Shown: positions 1 to 6,381 of the stretch, in pieces
How positions within the stretch are numbered: the stretch's first letter is position 1
Layout of the letters: each line of letters opens with the position of its first letter
Source: CAVZLD01 sp964522605
Lineage (GTDB): Bacteria > Planctomycetota > Planctomycetia > Pirellulales > Pirellulaceae
Reading direction: 5' to 3'
Length of the DNA stretch: 15,828 nucleotides
NCBI GenBank assembly: GCA_964522605.1
Contig: CAZFWV010000142.1
Coordinates: 1 to 15,828 of the forward strand
Notes under the pieces: generated by a model
Database searches by the model: none
Seen by the model: only the letters and a program-made list of their open reading frames with translations
What the model was told of the DNA's origin: nothing
Made by a program: the position numbers and the translations under genes

Positions 1-2
1 CG

Positions 3-692
3 CGTTTTGTTGGCGGATTGAACGTCAGCCGCAGTCATAAGGGCGACGAAAACGCGCCCGTTCCCTTCCAGGTGATCGAGGCCGCGAAACAGCGGGAGGC
101 ATTGCAGTTGTTGAAGGAGCATGTGTTTAGTGACAAGCCGTACGAAATTGATCCTGAGCTGTACAACATCCTGGCCCCTTCGCGCTGGAATCACTGGGGA
201 ATGCCCAGTTCGCTGCGTTCCGATTTTGCCGTCCATGATGTCATTCTGATGTGGCAGAGTCGGATCTTGGATCAGTTATTATCGTCGCTAACGCTCGAAC
301 GACTGCACGACGCGGAGCTGAAGACACCCAAGGACAAGGACACGTTCACGACGGCGGAACTGATTGAGCAGCTATCGACCATGGTCTTCGCGGAACTGAA
401 CGACCTTCAGCCCGGCCAATACTCCAATCGGAACTCAGCGATCAGCAGCCTGCGCCGGAATCTGCAGCGCGAGTACCTTTCTCGTCTGTCGAATTTGGCT
501 CTCAGCCGAACGTCGGCCCCGTCCGATTGTCAGGCGGTCGCATACGCTCAATTGGCAAAGCTGGCAGATCGGATGGGCGAAGTCCGAAAGAACGTCCCTG
601 ACCTGGACAGTTACACACTGGCACATCTGCAGACGTCGGAAGATCGCATTCGGAAGGTACTTGATGCCTCGCTGCAGTTGTCGTCCCCGTGA
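3..692 (+). CDS. Zinc-dependent metalloprotease, C-terminal part (DUF4953/DUF5117-like), 5' truncated by window edge
   Basis: The reading frame is open from the first bases, so the gene starts outside the window. A TTG at 18 is an internal codon of a longer protein, not a convincing start. The first visible residues include GGLNVSRSHKGD, followed by AAKQREALQLL, HVFSDKPYEIDPELYNIL and SRWNHWG. This pattern is typical of the C-terminal region of large secreted zinc-dependent metalloproteases with DUF5117/DUF4953 domains. The catalytic HExxH region would lie upstream and is not visible, so activity cannot be judged here. The visible part is predicted mostly helical, without membrane segments, and ends in a low-complexity QLSSP tail. 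The stop TGA at 690-692 is followed within a few bases by repeat copy 1. Family assignment is by recognition of the conserved motifs; I am fairly sure of it. Confidence 0.8.
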   Translation, partial: RFVGGLNVSRSHKGDENAPVPFQVIEAAKQREALQLLKEHVFSDKPYEIDPELYNILAPSRWNHWGMPSSLRSDFAVHDVILMWQSRILDQLLSSLTLERLHDAELKTPKDKDTFTTAELIEQLSTMVFAELNDLQPGQYSNRNSAISSLRRNLQREYLSRLSNLALSRTSAPSDCQAVAYAQLAKLADRMGEVRKNVPDLDSYTLAHLQTSEDRIRKVLDASLQLSSP

Positions 693-694
693 CG

Positions 695-832
695 CAGTGC
701 GGCAAACCAACGGGGTGCTTCCGCACCCGGGTACAAGTCGCTTCCGTTGGTCGCACGACGTCTTGCCGAGAGAACAACATTTTCACCGTTAGCAGTGCAG
801 GGGACCGTCTGCCGAACCCAATCTGCGGATGC
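695..832 (+). repeat. Interspersed structured repeat, copy 1 of 3
   Basis: Copy 1 starts just after the metalloprotease stop codon. A 52-nt core (749-800) aligns without gaps to cores at 1404-1455 and 2013-2064; shared words include GGTCGC, CTTGCC, GAACAACAT and TTCAC. Before the core there is a stem of 8 perfect pairs, ACCAACGG (706-713) with CCGTTGGT (744-751). It encloses a hairpin GGGTGC (713-718), loop TTCC, GCACCC (723-728); G713 can belong to only one of the two stems. After the core, copies 1 and 3 share a tail ending CTGCGGATGC. Any translation (SCRENNIFTV) is conserved only as far as the DNA is, so I treat it as non-coding. Confidence 0.75.
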
Positions 833-848
833 GGGATGGCTTTCCGAC

Positions 849-878
849 TTGTCCCGCCCGCGACGGGTGAACTACACT
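849..878 (+). promoter_or_regulatory. Candidate sigma-70-type promoter for the P-II gene
   Basis: A TTGTCC hexamer (849-854) is separated by 18 nt from TACACT (873-878). Transcription from about 885 would give a leader of roughly 95 nt before the P-II start at 982. I saw no clear sigma-54 (GG-N10-GC type) site in this gap. This is a pattern match only. Confidence 0.35.
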
Positions 879-981
879 GAGGGCACGCGTCAAGGCAGGC
901 GGCACGCCAACGTGGGCGGGAACGTCCGGTCGCGCGAATGGCGGGTCTTGACAACCATCGGAATCTGAGGAGCGTCTGCCG

Positions 982-1329
982 GTGAAACTGCTGATCGCGA
1001 TCATCCGCCCCACGAAACTCGAAGCCGTGCGCGAAGCGTTACGCGTCATCGGCGTCGAACGCATGACCGTCTGCGATGCCCATGGTTACGGCCGTCAGCG
1101 TGGTCAGACCGAGACGTATCGCGGTGTCGAATACAGTGTCAACCTGTTGCGCAAGGTTGTGCTGGAGATCGTCGTGAACGACGACTTCGTGGACCGGACG
1201 GTGCAGACGATTGAACAGGTTTCACGCACCGGTCCAGACGGTAACATCGGGGACGGAAAGATCTTTCAGCTCCCGGTGCTCGAGACAATCCGCATCGGAC
1301 AAACCGTCACTGGTCCGGAAGCGGTGTAA
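982..1329 (+). CDS. glnB: P-II family nitrogen regulatory protein
   Basis: This small trimeric signalling protein binds ATP/ADP and 2-oxoglutarate and adjusts nitrogen metabolism targets such as ammonium transporters and glutamine synthetase control. The 115-residue product matches P-II throughout: an N-terminal MKLLIAIIRPTKLEAVREAL, the T-loop region GYGRQRGQTETYRGVEY with Tyr51 at the position that is uridylylated in enterobacterial GlnB, and the B-loop/nucleotide region ending IGDGKIF. The segment TGPDGNIGDGKIF is about three residues longer than E. coli GlnB at this point. The start is GTG at 982, supported by a GAGGAG ribosome binding site near 967-972. No amtB or glnA is adjacent, which is unusual for GlnK-type members, so the glnB/glnK choice is uncertain while the family is secure. 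A degenerate receiver gene follows 125 nt downstream, separated by repeat copy 2. Confidence 0.95.
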   Translation: MKLLIAIIRPTKLEAVREALRVIGVERMTVCDAHGYGRQRGQTETYRGVEYSVNLLRKVVLEIVVNDDFVDRTVQTIEQVSRTGPDGNIGDGKIFQLPVLETIRIGQTVTGPEAV

Positions 1330-1341
1330 GCGCCGGCCTCG

Positions 1342-1455
1342 CAATGCGGCAGGGCCACAACCCAACGGGCCGCTTCCGCACCCGCCCAAACGTCGCTCCC
1401 GTGGGTCGCTCGATTTCTTGCCGAAGGAACAACCTTTTCACCGTAAGCAAGGCAA
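1342..1455 (+). repeat. Interspersed structured repeat, copy 2 of 3, running into the next start codon
   Basis: This copy starts like copy 1 (GCAATGCGGC here, GCAGTGCGGC there). It keeps the stem as ACCCAACGGG (1360-1369) with CCCGTGGGT (1398-1406), one A being bulged, so the paired sequence differs from copy 1 while pairing is kept. The loop word CTTCCGCACCCG is shared. The 52-nt core occupies 1404-1455 and ends on the A of the ATG of the receiver-like gene, so the element forms the whole immediate 5' leader of that gene. Confidence 0.75.
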
Positions 1456-1802
1456 TGACCACTGTCCTTTTCTCGCAAGACCTTCTGCTTACCTCTCAAG
1501 TCGTGCAGACGGCCGCGGCAATGAACGCACAGGTCGAAACCGTCGCGTCGATGACGGATTTGTTGACACGTTGTCGAAACGGCCAAGTCGCACAAATCGT
1601 GCTCGACCTCAGCATGGCTCAATTCGATCCCGCGCACGCGTTGCAGGAGCTTCGCCAACTCGAGCAACCCATCCCTCGCCTGATCGCCTTCGGCCCGCAT
1701 GTACACACGTCGCGTCTCGAAGCGGCGCGTGCCGCCGGGTGCGATGTTGTGATGACTCGCGGCCAGTTTCATCGCGACCTGGCGAGGATCCTGCAAGGGT
1801 AG
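1455..1802 (+). CDS. Degenerate CheY-like receiver domain protein
   Basis: The 115-residue product consists of a single alpha/beta domain with the layout of a response-regulator receiver: beta1 TTVLFSQD, a central beta3 strand QIVLDLS containing a candidate phospho-acceptor Asp51, beta4 RLIAFG, and beta5 CDVVMTRGQF. Several residues of the usual catalytic set are changed. Only one acidic residue (Asp9) follows beta1, the Thr/Ser after beta4 is Ala78, and the invariant Lys after beta5 is Arg102. It may therefore act as a pseudo-receiver, switching by binding rather than by normal phosphorylation, or may be only slowly phosphorylated. I chose ATG 1455 because it begins exactly at beta1; an upstream in-frame ATG at 1344 would add only repeat-derived sequence. 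No output domain is present. Proximity to the P-II gene suggests a regulatory link, but no partner kinase is visible. Confidence 0.75.
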   Translation: MTTVLFSQDLLLTSQVVQTAAAMNAQVETVASMTDLLTRCRNGQVAQIVLDLSMAQFDPAHALQELRQLEQPIPRLIAFGPHVHTSRLEAARAAGCDVVMTRGQFHRDLARILQG

Positions 1803-1805
1803 AAA

Positions 1806-1856
1806 GGCGGGAGGCTGGAGGCGGGAGGCTGGAGGCGGGAGACTGGAGGCGGGAGG
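1806..1856. repeat. 14-bp tandem repeat, about 3.6 units
   Basis: The unit GGCGGGAGGCTGGA repeats from 1806; the third unit has one change (GAGACTGG) and the fourth is partial. It starts only a few bases after the receiver stop codon. The strand is strongly purine-rich. Confidence 0.9.
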
Positions 1857-1911
1857 AAGAGGGTAGGCGCGGTAACCGGGGAGGCGATGTTAACGCTCTG
1901 GCACTGGATCC

Positions 1912-1960
1912 TACTCGTACTCAGGGCGCAGCCCGGTACTCGTACTCGTACTCGTACTTG
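1912..1960. repeat. TACTCG hexamer microsatellite in two blocks
   Basis: Two blocks of the hexamer TACTCG occur: one and a partial unit at 1912-1922, and three perfect plus one variant unit (TACTTG) at 1937-1960. They are separated by 14 bp of GC-rich sequence. Confidence 0.9.
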
Positions 1961-1976
1961 AAACGTAACCCATCGC

Positions 1977-2105
1977 ATGGCCTGTCCGCGGGTTGATCGG
2001 GAGGCTGAAGGGGGTCGCTCACTTTCTTGCCAAGCGAACAACATGTTCACGGTTGGCGGTGCAGAGAGCGAGGTCGGGAAAGGAAACCCATTGCACTGCG
2101 GATGC
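1977..2105 (+). repeat. Interspersed repeat, copy 3 of 3
   Basis: The 52-nt core is at 2013-2064 and aligns without gaps to copies 1 and 2 (words TTTCTTGCC and GAACAACATGTTCAC). The tail to CTGCGGATGC at 2105 is shared with copy 1 in a diverged form. The upstream stem seen in copies 1 and 2 is not conserved here, so this copy may be 5' degraded or the core may be the mobile or functional part. It lies between convergent genes, so it cannot be a promoter for a neighbour on the plus strand within this window. Confidence 0.65.
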
Positions 2106-2143
2106 TCATTCCGGGACTGCTGCCCGCGGATGACTCGCGACCA

Positions 2144-3448
2144 TCAAGCGTCCGAATCTTCCTCCCTGGAATCCTCGACCGCTTCCTGGTCATCCACCCC
2201 GGGAACACCCGCTTCATCCGGCGGCAGCACGGGTAGTCCGTAAGGCGTTGCCGACTCGTCTTCGAAATAGATGTCATCGATTTCGGTCTGATCCGTGTCC
2301 TGGCGCAACAGCAGGTAGATCCCCACGGCGGCGACCCACAGAAAACTATATTGGAACGCAACCAGCAGACTGCGAACGACCGTATCGAAAAAGGCAATCA
2401 GTTTCGCGCCGAACCACAGCAAACCGTTTGTCGCTTCGGTGGGCTGCGAAACGGCCGCCGCCACTTCCCGCATGCGTTCGGACCCGGCTCCCCACGAAAC
2501 GGCCCAGTGAGCGAATCCAACGATCGCGTCGCAAAACAGCGCAACGAGGACCCAGCCCAGCAGACCGAGTACCAACGTTAGTGCCGCGTACGCCAGGTAA
2601 TGCAGCGGCCTTTGGAAAGGATAGCTGTAGGCGCGACTAAACGCGTCGAATGAGTCGCTTCCTTCGGAGGCAATGGTCGACCACATCAGGGGCCAACCGA
2701 ACAACAGTCCGACGCCGAACAACGCCATGAGCAGCCCGATCAGGGCGACCAGAGCCCATCCCAGGCCCGCGATTGCGACCCCCAGATTGATCCGCATGAT
2801 CCAGCCGAGAATCCACAAGGGAATCGCCAACACTGCGATCGCGGTCAACCCCATGCAGGGTGCACCGACGAATGAAAGCCACTTCTGACGCGCAAAGACG
2901 ATCGACTCCCCCAAGCCAACTCGCTCATCCCGTCCGAGTCGCACGGCGGCGATCCGTGCGATTGCACCGCCAAACAGTCCCCAGACACCCACCGTCCAGA
3001 GACCACCCAGCAGGTAAAAGAAAAACTCACTCCAGCTCAAGTCCAAGCGAAACAGCCGACGAAACGGCTCAACGAACAGATAAACTGGCAGATGCTGATA
3101 GAATCGCAGCACGCCTGGATCCGCGAGTCGGGAGTCGGGAGCAGCCGACGGCGTCGGAAGTTCGGCGACCGGCCTTGACGCGAGCACAGACGTCCAGGTG
3201 TGTGTGTCCGTGCCGGGCCAGGCACGCGCCGTTTCGAACAGCGGCGAAACGCGCTGACGCGTCAAGGCCTCATCGGACAGACAGATCTCCGAAACGACGC
3301 GCCAACCGGCCGTTGTGGCCAGGGCGCCGGCAAGGGCCAGCAGGAGCAGCGGAACCGTCACGGAAAGACGAAACAGCCGAAACAGCAGGATCCAGGCACA
3401 CAGGTCGCGCCAGGCGACGGACCGTACAACACACGGTTCACAACTCAT
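2144..3448 (-). CDS. Multi-pass inner-membrane protein, function unknown
   Basis: The product has 434 residues with hydrophobic segments at about 27-49, 141-168, 193-218, 222-256 (one or two helices), 283-313 and 345-382, so roughly six to eight membrane passes. A soluble segment of about 90 residues follows the first helix. A strongly acidic, proline-containing tail (383-434) follows the last helix. A conserved-looking loop, WPLMWSTIASEGSDSFDAFSRAYSY (about 252-276, shown here as WPLMWSTIASEG plus SDSFDAFSRAYSY), resembles planctomycete proteins of unknown function. I see no transport or enzymatic motif. The ATG (3448-3446) overlaps the TGA of yacG as ATGA, so translation is probably coupled and the two genes share a transcript. 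Its job cannot be named from sequence. Confidence 0.85.
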   Translation of the reverse strand: MSCEPCVVRSVAWRDLCAWILLFRLFRLSVTVPLLLLALAGALATTAGWRVVSEICLSDEALTRQRVSPLFETARAWPGTDTHTWTSVLASRPVAELPTPSAAPDSRLADPGVLRFYQHLPVYLFVEPFRRLFRLDLSWSEFFFYLLGGLWTVGVWGLFGGAIARIAAVRLGRDERVGLGESIVFARQKWLSFVGAPCMGLTAIAVLAIPLWILGWIMRINLGVAIAGLGWALVALIGLLMALFGVGLLFGWPLMWSTIASEGSDSFDAFSRAYSYPFQRPLHYLAYAALTLVLGLLGWVLVALFCDAIVGFAHWAVSWGAGSERMREVAAAVSQPTEATNGLLWFGAKLIAFFDTVVRSLLVAFQYSFLWVAAVGIYLLLRQDTDQTEIDDIYFEDESATPYGLPVLPPDEAGVPGVDDQEAVEDSREEDSDA

Positions 3449-3663
3449 CTCGGCTCCGGCTCCTCATCTTCCCGCTCGATCGGCAGACCGTAGGCTTCGT
3501 CCAGCCAACGCCCGAGGTCAACTTGCCGACAGCGTTCGGAACAGAACGGCATGAAAATCGACTGCGCGGCATCAAATCGCAGTCCACAGGTTGGGCAGGA
3601 CACGAGCAACGGCCGAGCGGAACGCGCGCGGCGTCCGTTTCCATTCGTCAGTTTTTCTGGCAT
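3445..3663 (-). CDS. yacG: DNA gyrase inhibitor YacG
   Basis: YacG is a small zinc-binding protein; the E. coli protein binds GyrB and inhibits gyrase. The 72-residue product has the diagnostic zinc site, C23-P-T-C26 and C41-S-E-R-C45, and the family signature FCSERCRQVDLGRWLDEAYGLP split around those cysteines (FCSERCR, then QVDLGRWLDEAYGLP). Fourteen residues lie between the two cysteine pairs, one fewer than in E. coli. An acidic tail EREDEEPEPR is also usual. Translation starts at ATG 3663 (MPEKLTNG). It is the first gene of a two-gene unit, its stop overlapping the start of the membrane protein. In proteobacteria yacG sits beside coaE, which is not found here. The identification is secure; the physiological role in this organism is taken from the family. 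Confidence 0.92.
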   Translation of the reverse strand: MPEKLTNGNGRRARSARPLLVSCPTCGLRFDAAQSIFMPFCSERCRQVDLGRWLDEAYGLPIEREDEEPEPR

Positions 3664-3716
3664 CGATCCCGAATTTGTTCTGCAGAAGTGGGCAATCGAA
3701 AGCTGGTCACTCGAGG

Positions 3717-3745
3717 ATTATAAAACTGCCCGAAACGAGGGGAAA
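3717..3745 (-). promoter_or_regulatory. Candidate promoter for yacG and the membrane-protein gene
   Basis: On the minus strand a consensus TATAAT (3722-3717) is preceded, with a 17-nt spacer, by TTTCCC (3745-3740), a weak -35. Transcription would begin near 3710, giving a leader of about 47 nt before ATG 3663. Confidence 0.45.
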
Positions 3746-3849
3746 GACTGGGTGGAGGTCCGCGGAATCGGCGGTCGTGAGTTGACCGAACGTCGGCGGG
3801 ACTCCACAATCGTAACAGTGAATGCTCCCAAGTGGCGAATTCAAGCCTG

Positions 3850-3914
3850 GGAGGGCGGGGCTCCGGCCAAGCCGGCGACGTGGCCACCGAGGCCTGGCAG
3901 GAGCCTCGTCCTCC
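3850..3914. repeat. Imperfect inverted repeat, MITE-like
   Basis: The 24-nt arms at 3850-3873 and 3891-3914 are inverted copies with 20 of 24 positions matching (left begins GGAGGGCGGGGCTCC; inverted right begins GGAGGACGAGGCTCC). A 17-nt loop separates them. Frames through it read WEGGAPAKP on one strand and RRTRLLPGLGG on the other, a type of spurious peptide I associate with planctomycete repeats. Confidence 0.6.
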
Positions 3915-4071
3915 GAAATGACGGTTTTGAAACACGCGCTCCTGTTGTGCGGCGGAGGCGGCGTACCGGGACAACCGACGACGGGTCCCAACATCTCGGT
4001 TTCCGGTCACTTGCCGAGGCCCCTTGCAGCGACGCGCCCGACGAATCCCCATTCCCAGCTCGCTGTCGAAG

Positions 4072-5436
4072 ATGGACAATCACCGCTTTGCAGCTCAAGT
4101 ACGGCGGACTCGGAACTGGAGTTGGATCCTCGGATTCCTCCTCGGATGCGTCTTTGCGCCTTGTGTCGGCGCCCAGGAAGCACTTCTGCCGCAGGCATCG
4201 CCGGAGGAATTAGGGCTCGTCTTACCCAAGGCGCCGGCCCAACCGGGCAACGATCGCCGCGTAATTCTCGGAGCAACGGAAGAGGCGCTGACCGTGGGAC
4301 GGATCTTCCTTGAAGTGGGCGACCGTTACGTCGTCTTCTTGCCCACGGGACAACTGGTTTCTGTGCCGATTGCGGAAACCACAAGTACCGAGCGGCCATT
4401 CGAGCCACTTGATAAGCGAGCGATGGCGGAAGCGCTGACGAAAGGACGGTTCTCTGATTTTCGATGGAAGACAACCGGGCGATACGTTTACATTTACAAC
4501 TGCAGTGAAGCGTTTGCCATGGCCACGGGCCGCATTCTCGAGACGCTGCATTCGTCGCTTGAGGATTATCTCGACAACCTCAAGCTGCCGCGGAAAGAAC
4601 TGGAATTTCCGCTGGTCGTGATCATCTTTCGGACCCAAGAGGAATTCAACACCTTCCGAGCGATCCCCGAGGGAATTGCCGCCTATTACAATGTTTTGTC
4701 CAACCAGATTGTGATGCACGAGCAATCTCGCCTGGCGGAGATGGCTCCGCAACTTGCATTCAAACAGGCGGTATCGACCATTGCCCACGAAGGGGTGCAT
4801 CAGATTCTACATAACGTCGGAATCCAACAACGACTTTCGAACTGGCCGGTCTGGTTTAGTGAGGGATTGGCGGAGTTCTTTGCGCCCACGGAACTCAGCA
4901 AGAACGCGCAGTGGAAGGGCGCGGGCGAGATCAATGATCTGCGCGTGTACGAACTTGTCGAATACTACAAGAAGTTCGACCGTCCGGTCCTGGACGGCCA
5001 CGTGACACGACGGGCCGTCTATGCGAATCGCCTGGACTCACTCGACTATGCCGCTTCTTGGGCCATGGTGCACTATTTCGCCAAGAGGAAGAAAAGCGAT
5101 TTTCGGGCGTACCTGACCGATGTCAGTCGTCTGCGACCGCTCGAATCAACCGCTCCCGGCAGCCTGTTTGCGACACATTTCGGCACCGATTTCGGCGCCC
5201 TCGAGCAAGATCTGGCGAAGCACCTGAAGCCGTTTAGCAATGTCAATCCGATCGACAATCAGATCCACTTCGTGCTGATGCTGTATGGCCCCAGACGCGA
5301 AGCGTTTGTTTCCACGTCGATGATCGAAATCGAGAAACATGTGAACGAGTGCCCGCGCGGGCGGAAGTACGAAGTCATCGCGTTTCTCAATCGCTACGCG
5401 GCAGAACAGGCCGCCAGCCTCTTCACCCGAAATTAG
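4072..5436 (+). CDS. DUF1570-type secreted zinc metallopeptidase-like protein
   Basis: The product from ATG 4072 has 454 residues and starts MDNHRFAAQVRRTRNW, followed by a hydrophobic stretch and PCVGAQEA, a good Sec signal peptide with cleavage near Ala-Gln. An in-frame ATG at 4024 would put 16 basic residues before it and is less likely. After an N-terminal region of about 110 residues comes a peptidase-like domain with HEGVH (about 239-243) and SEGLAEFF (about 263-270). Together they form a gluzincin-like arrangement: two His, the catalytic Glu, and a downstream Glu as third zinc ligand. This matches DUF1570 proteins, which are common in planctomycetes. Substrate is unknown; the protein should act in the periplasm or outside. 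Its stop TAG (5434-5436) overlaps the stop of the convergent zinc-ribbon gene. Confidence 0.85.
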   Translation: MDNHRFAAQVRRTRNWSWILGFLLGCVFAPCVGAQEALLPQASPEELGLVLPKAPAQPGNDRRVILGATEEALTVGRIFLEVGDRYVVFLPTGQLVSVPIAETTSTERPFEPLDKRAMAEALTKGRFSDFRWKTTGRYVYIYNCSEAFAMATGRILETLHSSLEDYLDNLKLPRKELEFPLVVIIFRTQEEFNTFRAIPEGIAAYYNVLSNQIVMHEQSRLAEMAPQLAFKQAVSTIAHEGVHQILHNVGIQQRLSNWPVWFSEGLAEFFAPTELSKNAQWKGAGEINDLRVYELVEYYKKFDRPVLDGHVTRRAVYANRLDSLDYAASWAMVHYFAKRKKSDFRAYLTDVSRLRPLESTAPGSLFATHFGTDFGALEQDLAKHLKPFSNVNPIDNQIHFVLMLYGPRREAFVSTSMIEIEKHVNECPRGRKYEVIAFLNRYAAEQAASLFTRN

Positions 5437-6323
5437 GCCGCGGGCTGCACCGCTTCCGGTTCATCGGCTGGCCGAATCTCACGGATCAGAAATCCAAGGA
5501 TTGGCGGACGCGTCGGACGATCGAGTCGAATGACAATCGTGCCGACGACTTCCACCCAATCCCCTTCCATCAGCCAAGGCACGACCCGCTCGGCCTGACT
5601 ATCAGCAGCGACAAAGCTCTGCGACACGGCCTGGCCCGCGGCATCGACGACTTCGATCCGGTACTTTGGCCGCTGCACCTCCCCTTCGGGCAACCCAAGC
5701 CGCCAGGAGGGATTCGGATCGATCGTCCGCACAAAACGGCATCCCAGGCGGAGTTCATCTTCGGGCGGCGAACCCGGAACCTGCAGCAATCGGCTGAGGG
5801 GAAGCCGACCCGAATCCTGGTCGGTGCGGGCTGCGATCGCCTCCGACTCCTCCGGCCCGTTCGTCTGAGGATCCGTCGAATCCGGTTGTCCGATCCCAAG
5901 CGGATCTGGATCGGGCGTCGCCTGCTGCCCATCCGTCGCGGACGTTCGAGCATCGGCCGTTTGCGCGGGTCGATTGGGCGACGTGAGGCTTCGATCCTCG
6001 TCCGGCCGCCGTAGCTGGGCCAGTTGCAGCAGGAGGAAGGTCAGCAGAGGAAGTAGGCTGACGACCAGAAGGACGGCGAACAGCGGCAGCGGCTGTCCCC
6101 AGATTCGACGGCGCGACGTGGGATGCGTGCGGTGCCGCCAGGAGGCCGTATCCAGGTGAACGGACGGACCACAGCGAGGGCAGACCCATTCGGCCTGAGA
6201 CAGTGGCGGATGCACAGGATAGGCTTTCCCACACTCGGAACAGACCGCTTGTGCGGGAGTCGGGCGCACATCCACGATCTGCACGGGGGGACTTCGTCGT
6301 TTTCCTGAACCGAAGACCTTCAT
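5433..6323 (-). CDS. Zinc-ribbon protein with one membrane helix, function unknown
   Basis: The 296-residue product starts with a basic segment, then a zinc ribbon formed by C28-S-E-C31 and C48-P-R-C51. A strong membrane helix follows at about 78-103 (PLPLFAVLLVVSLLPLL). Next comes a proline/aspartate-rich linker (about 105-175) and a C-terminal domain of about 115 residues with beta-strand character (KYRIEVVDAAGQAV, EGDWVEVVGTIVIRLDR). The last part has an OB-fold-like feel, which is only an impression. The topology suggests a cytoplasmic ribbon and an exported C-terminal domain. Similar architectures occur widely in planctomycetes without known function. The ATG is at 6323-6321. The gene is convergent with the DUF1570 gene and their stop codons overlap by two bases. 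Confidence 0.8.
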   Translation of the reverse strand: MKVFGSGKRRSPPVQIVDVRPTPAQAVCSECGKAYPVHPPLSQAEWVCPRCGPSVHLDTASWRHRTHPTSRRRIWGQPLPLFAVLLVVSLLPLLTFLLLQLAQLRRPDEDRSLTSPNRPAQTADARTSATDGQQATPDPDPLGIGQPDSTDPQTNGPEESEAIAARTDQDSGRLPLSRLLQVPGSPPEDELRLGCRFVRTIDPNPSWRLGLPEGEVQRPKYRIEVVDAAGQAVSQSFVAADSQAERVVPWLMEGDWVEVVGTIVIRLDRPTRPPILGFLIREIRPADEPEAVQPAA

Positions 6324-6381
6324 ATCTCACTCAATCTGCCAACCAATTTCCTGCACTGCGAATGATCGTCTAATGGTCGTC

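Larger units (their letters stand above)
1803..2143. other. Gene-free gap rich in repeats
   Basis: This 341-nt gap lies between the receiver gene and the convergent membrane-protein gene. It holds a 14-bp tandem repeat, a TACTCG hexamer array and repeat copy 3. Between 1857 and 1911 and after 2105 I see nothing recognisable. Open frames across it (for example reading SYSYSY) are products of the simple repeats. Confidence 0.7.
3664..4071. other. Divergent intergenic region between yacG and the DUF1570 gene
   Basis: This 408-nt region separates divergent genes. It contains a candidate yacG promoter (3717-3745, minus strand) and an imperfect inverted repeat at 3850-3914. The plus-strand stretch 3915-4071 shows no strong promoter or ribosome binding site that I can support. 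Open frames here are repeat-derived. Confidence 0.6.

Noticed and set aside
749..800. Repeat core acting as a promoter (TTGCC followed by later bases)
   Set aside because: No -10 box lies at a suitable distance in any copy, and copy 3 has no downstream gene on its strand.
689..880. Small ORF reading SCRENNIFTV, with similar peptides from the other repeat copies
   Set aside because: Similarity follows the DNA repeat, including hairpin parts and gaps that shift the frame; no ribosome binding site; copy 3 lacks the 5' part. Treated as a non-coding repeat.
1806..1960. CRISPR array
   Set aside because: Repeat units are direct, very short and without spacers; these are simple tandem repeats.
1211..1996. 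261-codon plus-strand ORF
   Set aside because: It overlaps the P-II and receiver genes in another frame, is very rich in Arg/Pro/Ser, and ends in tandem-repeat peptides.
2860..3723. 287-codon plus-strand ORF opposite the membrane protein and yacG
   Set aside because: Low-complexity Arg/Pro/Thr peptide antisense to yacG, whose zinc motif is unmistakable.
5349..6014. 221-codon plus-strand ORF opposite the zinc-ribbon gene
   Set aside because: It overlaps the DUF1570 gene end and is antisense to a gene with a good zinc site and membrane helix.
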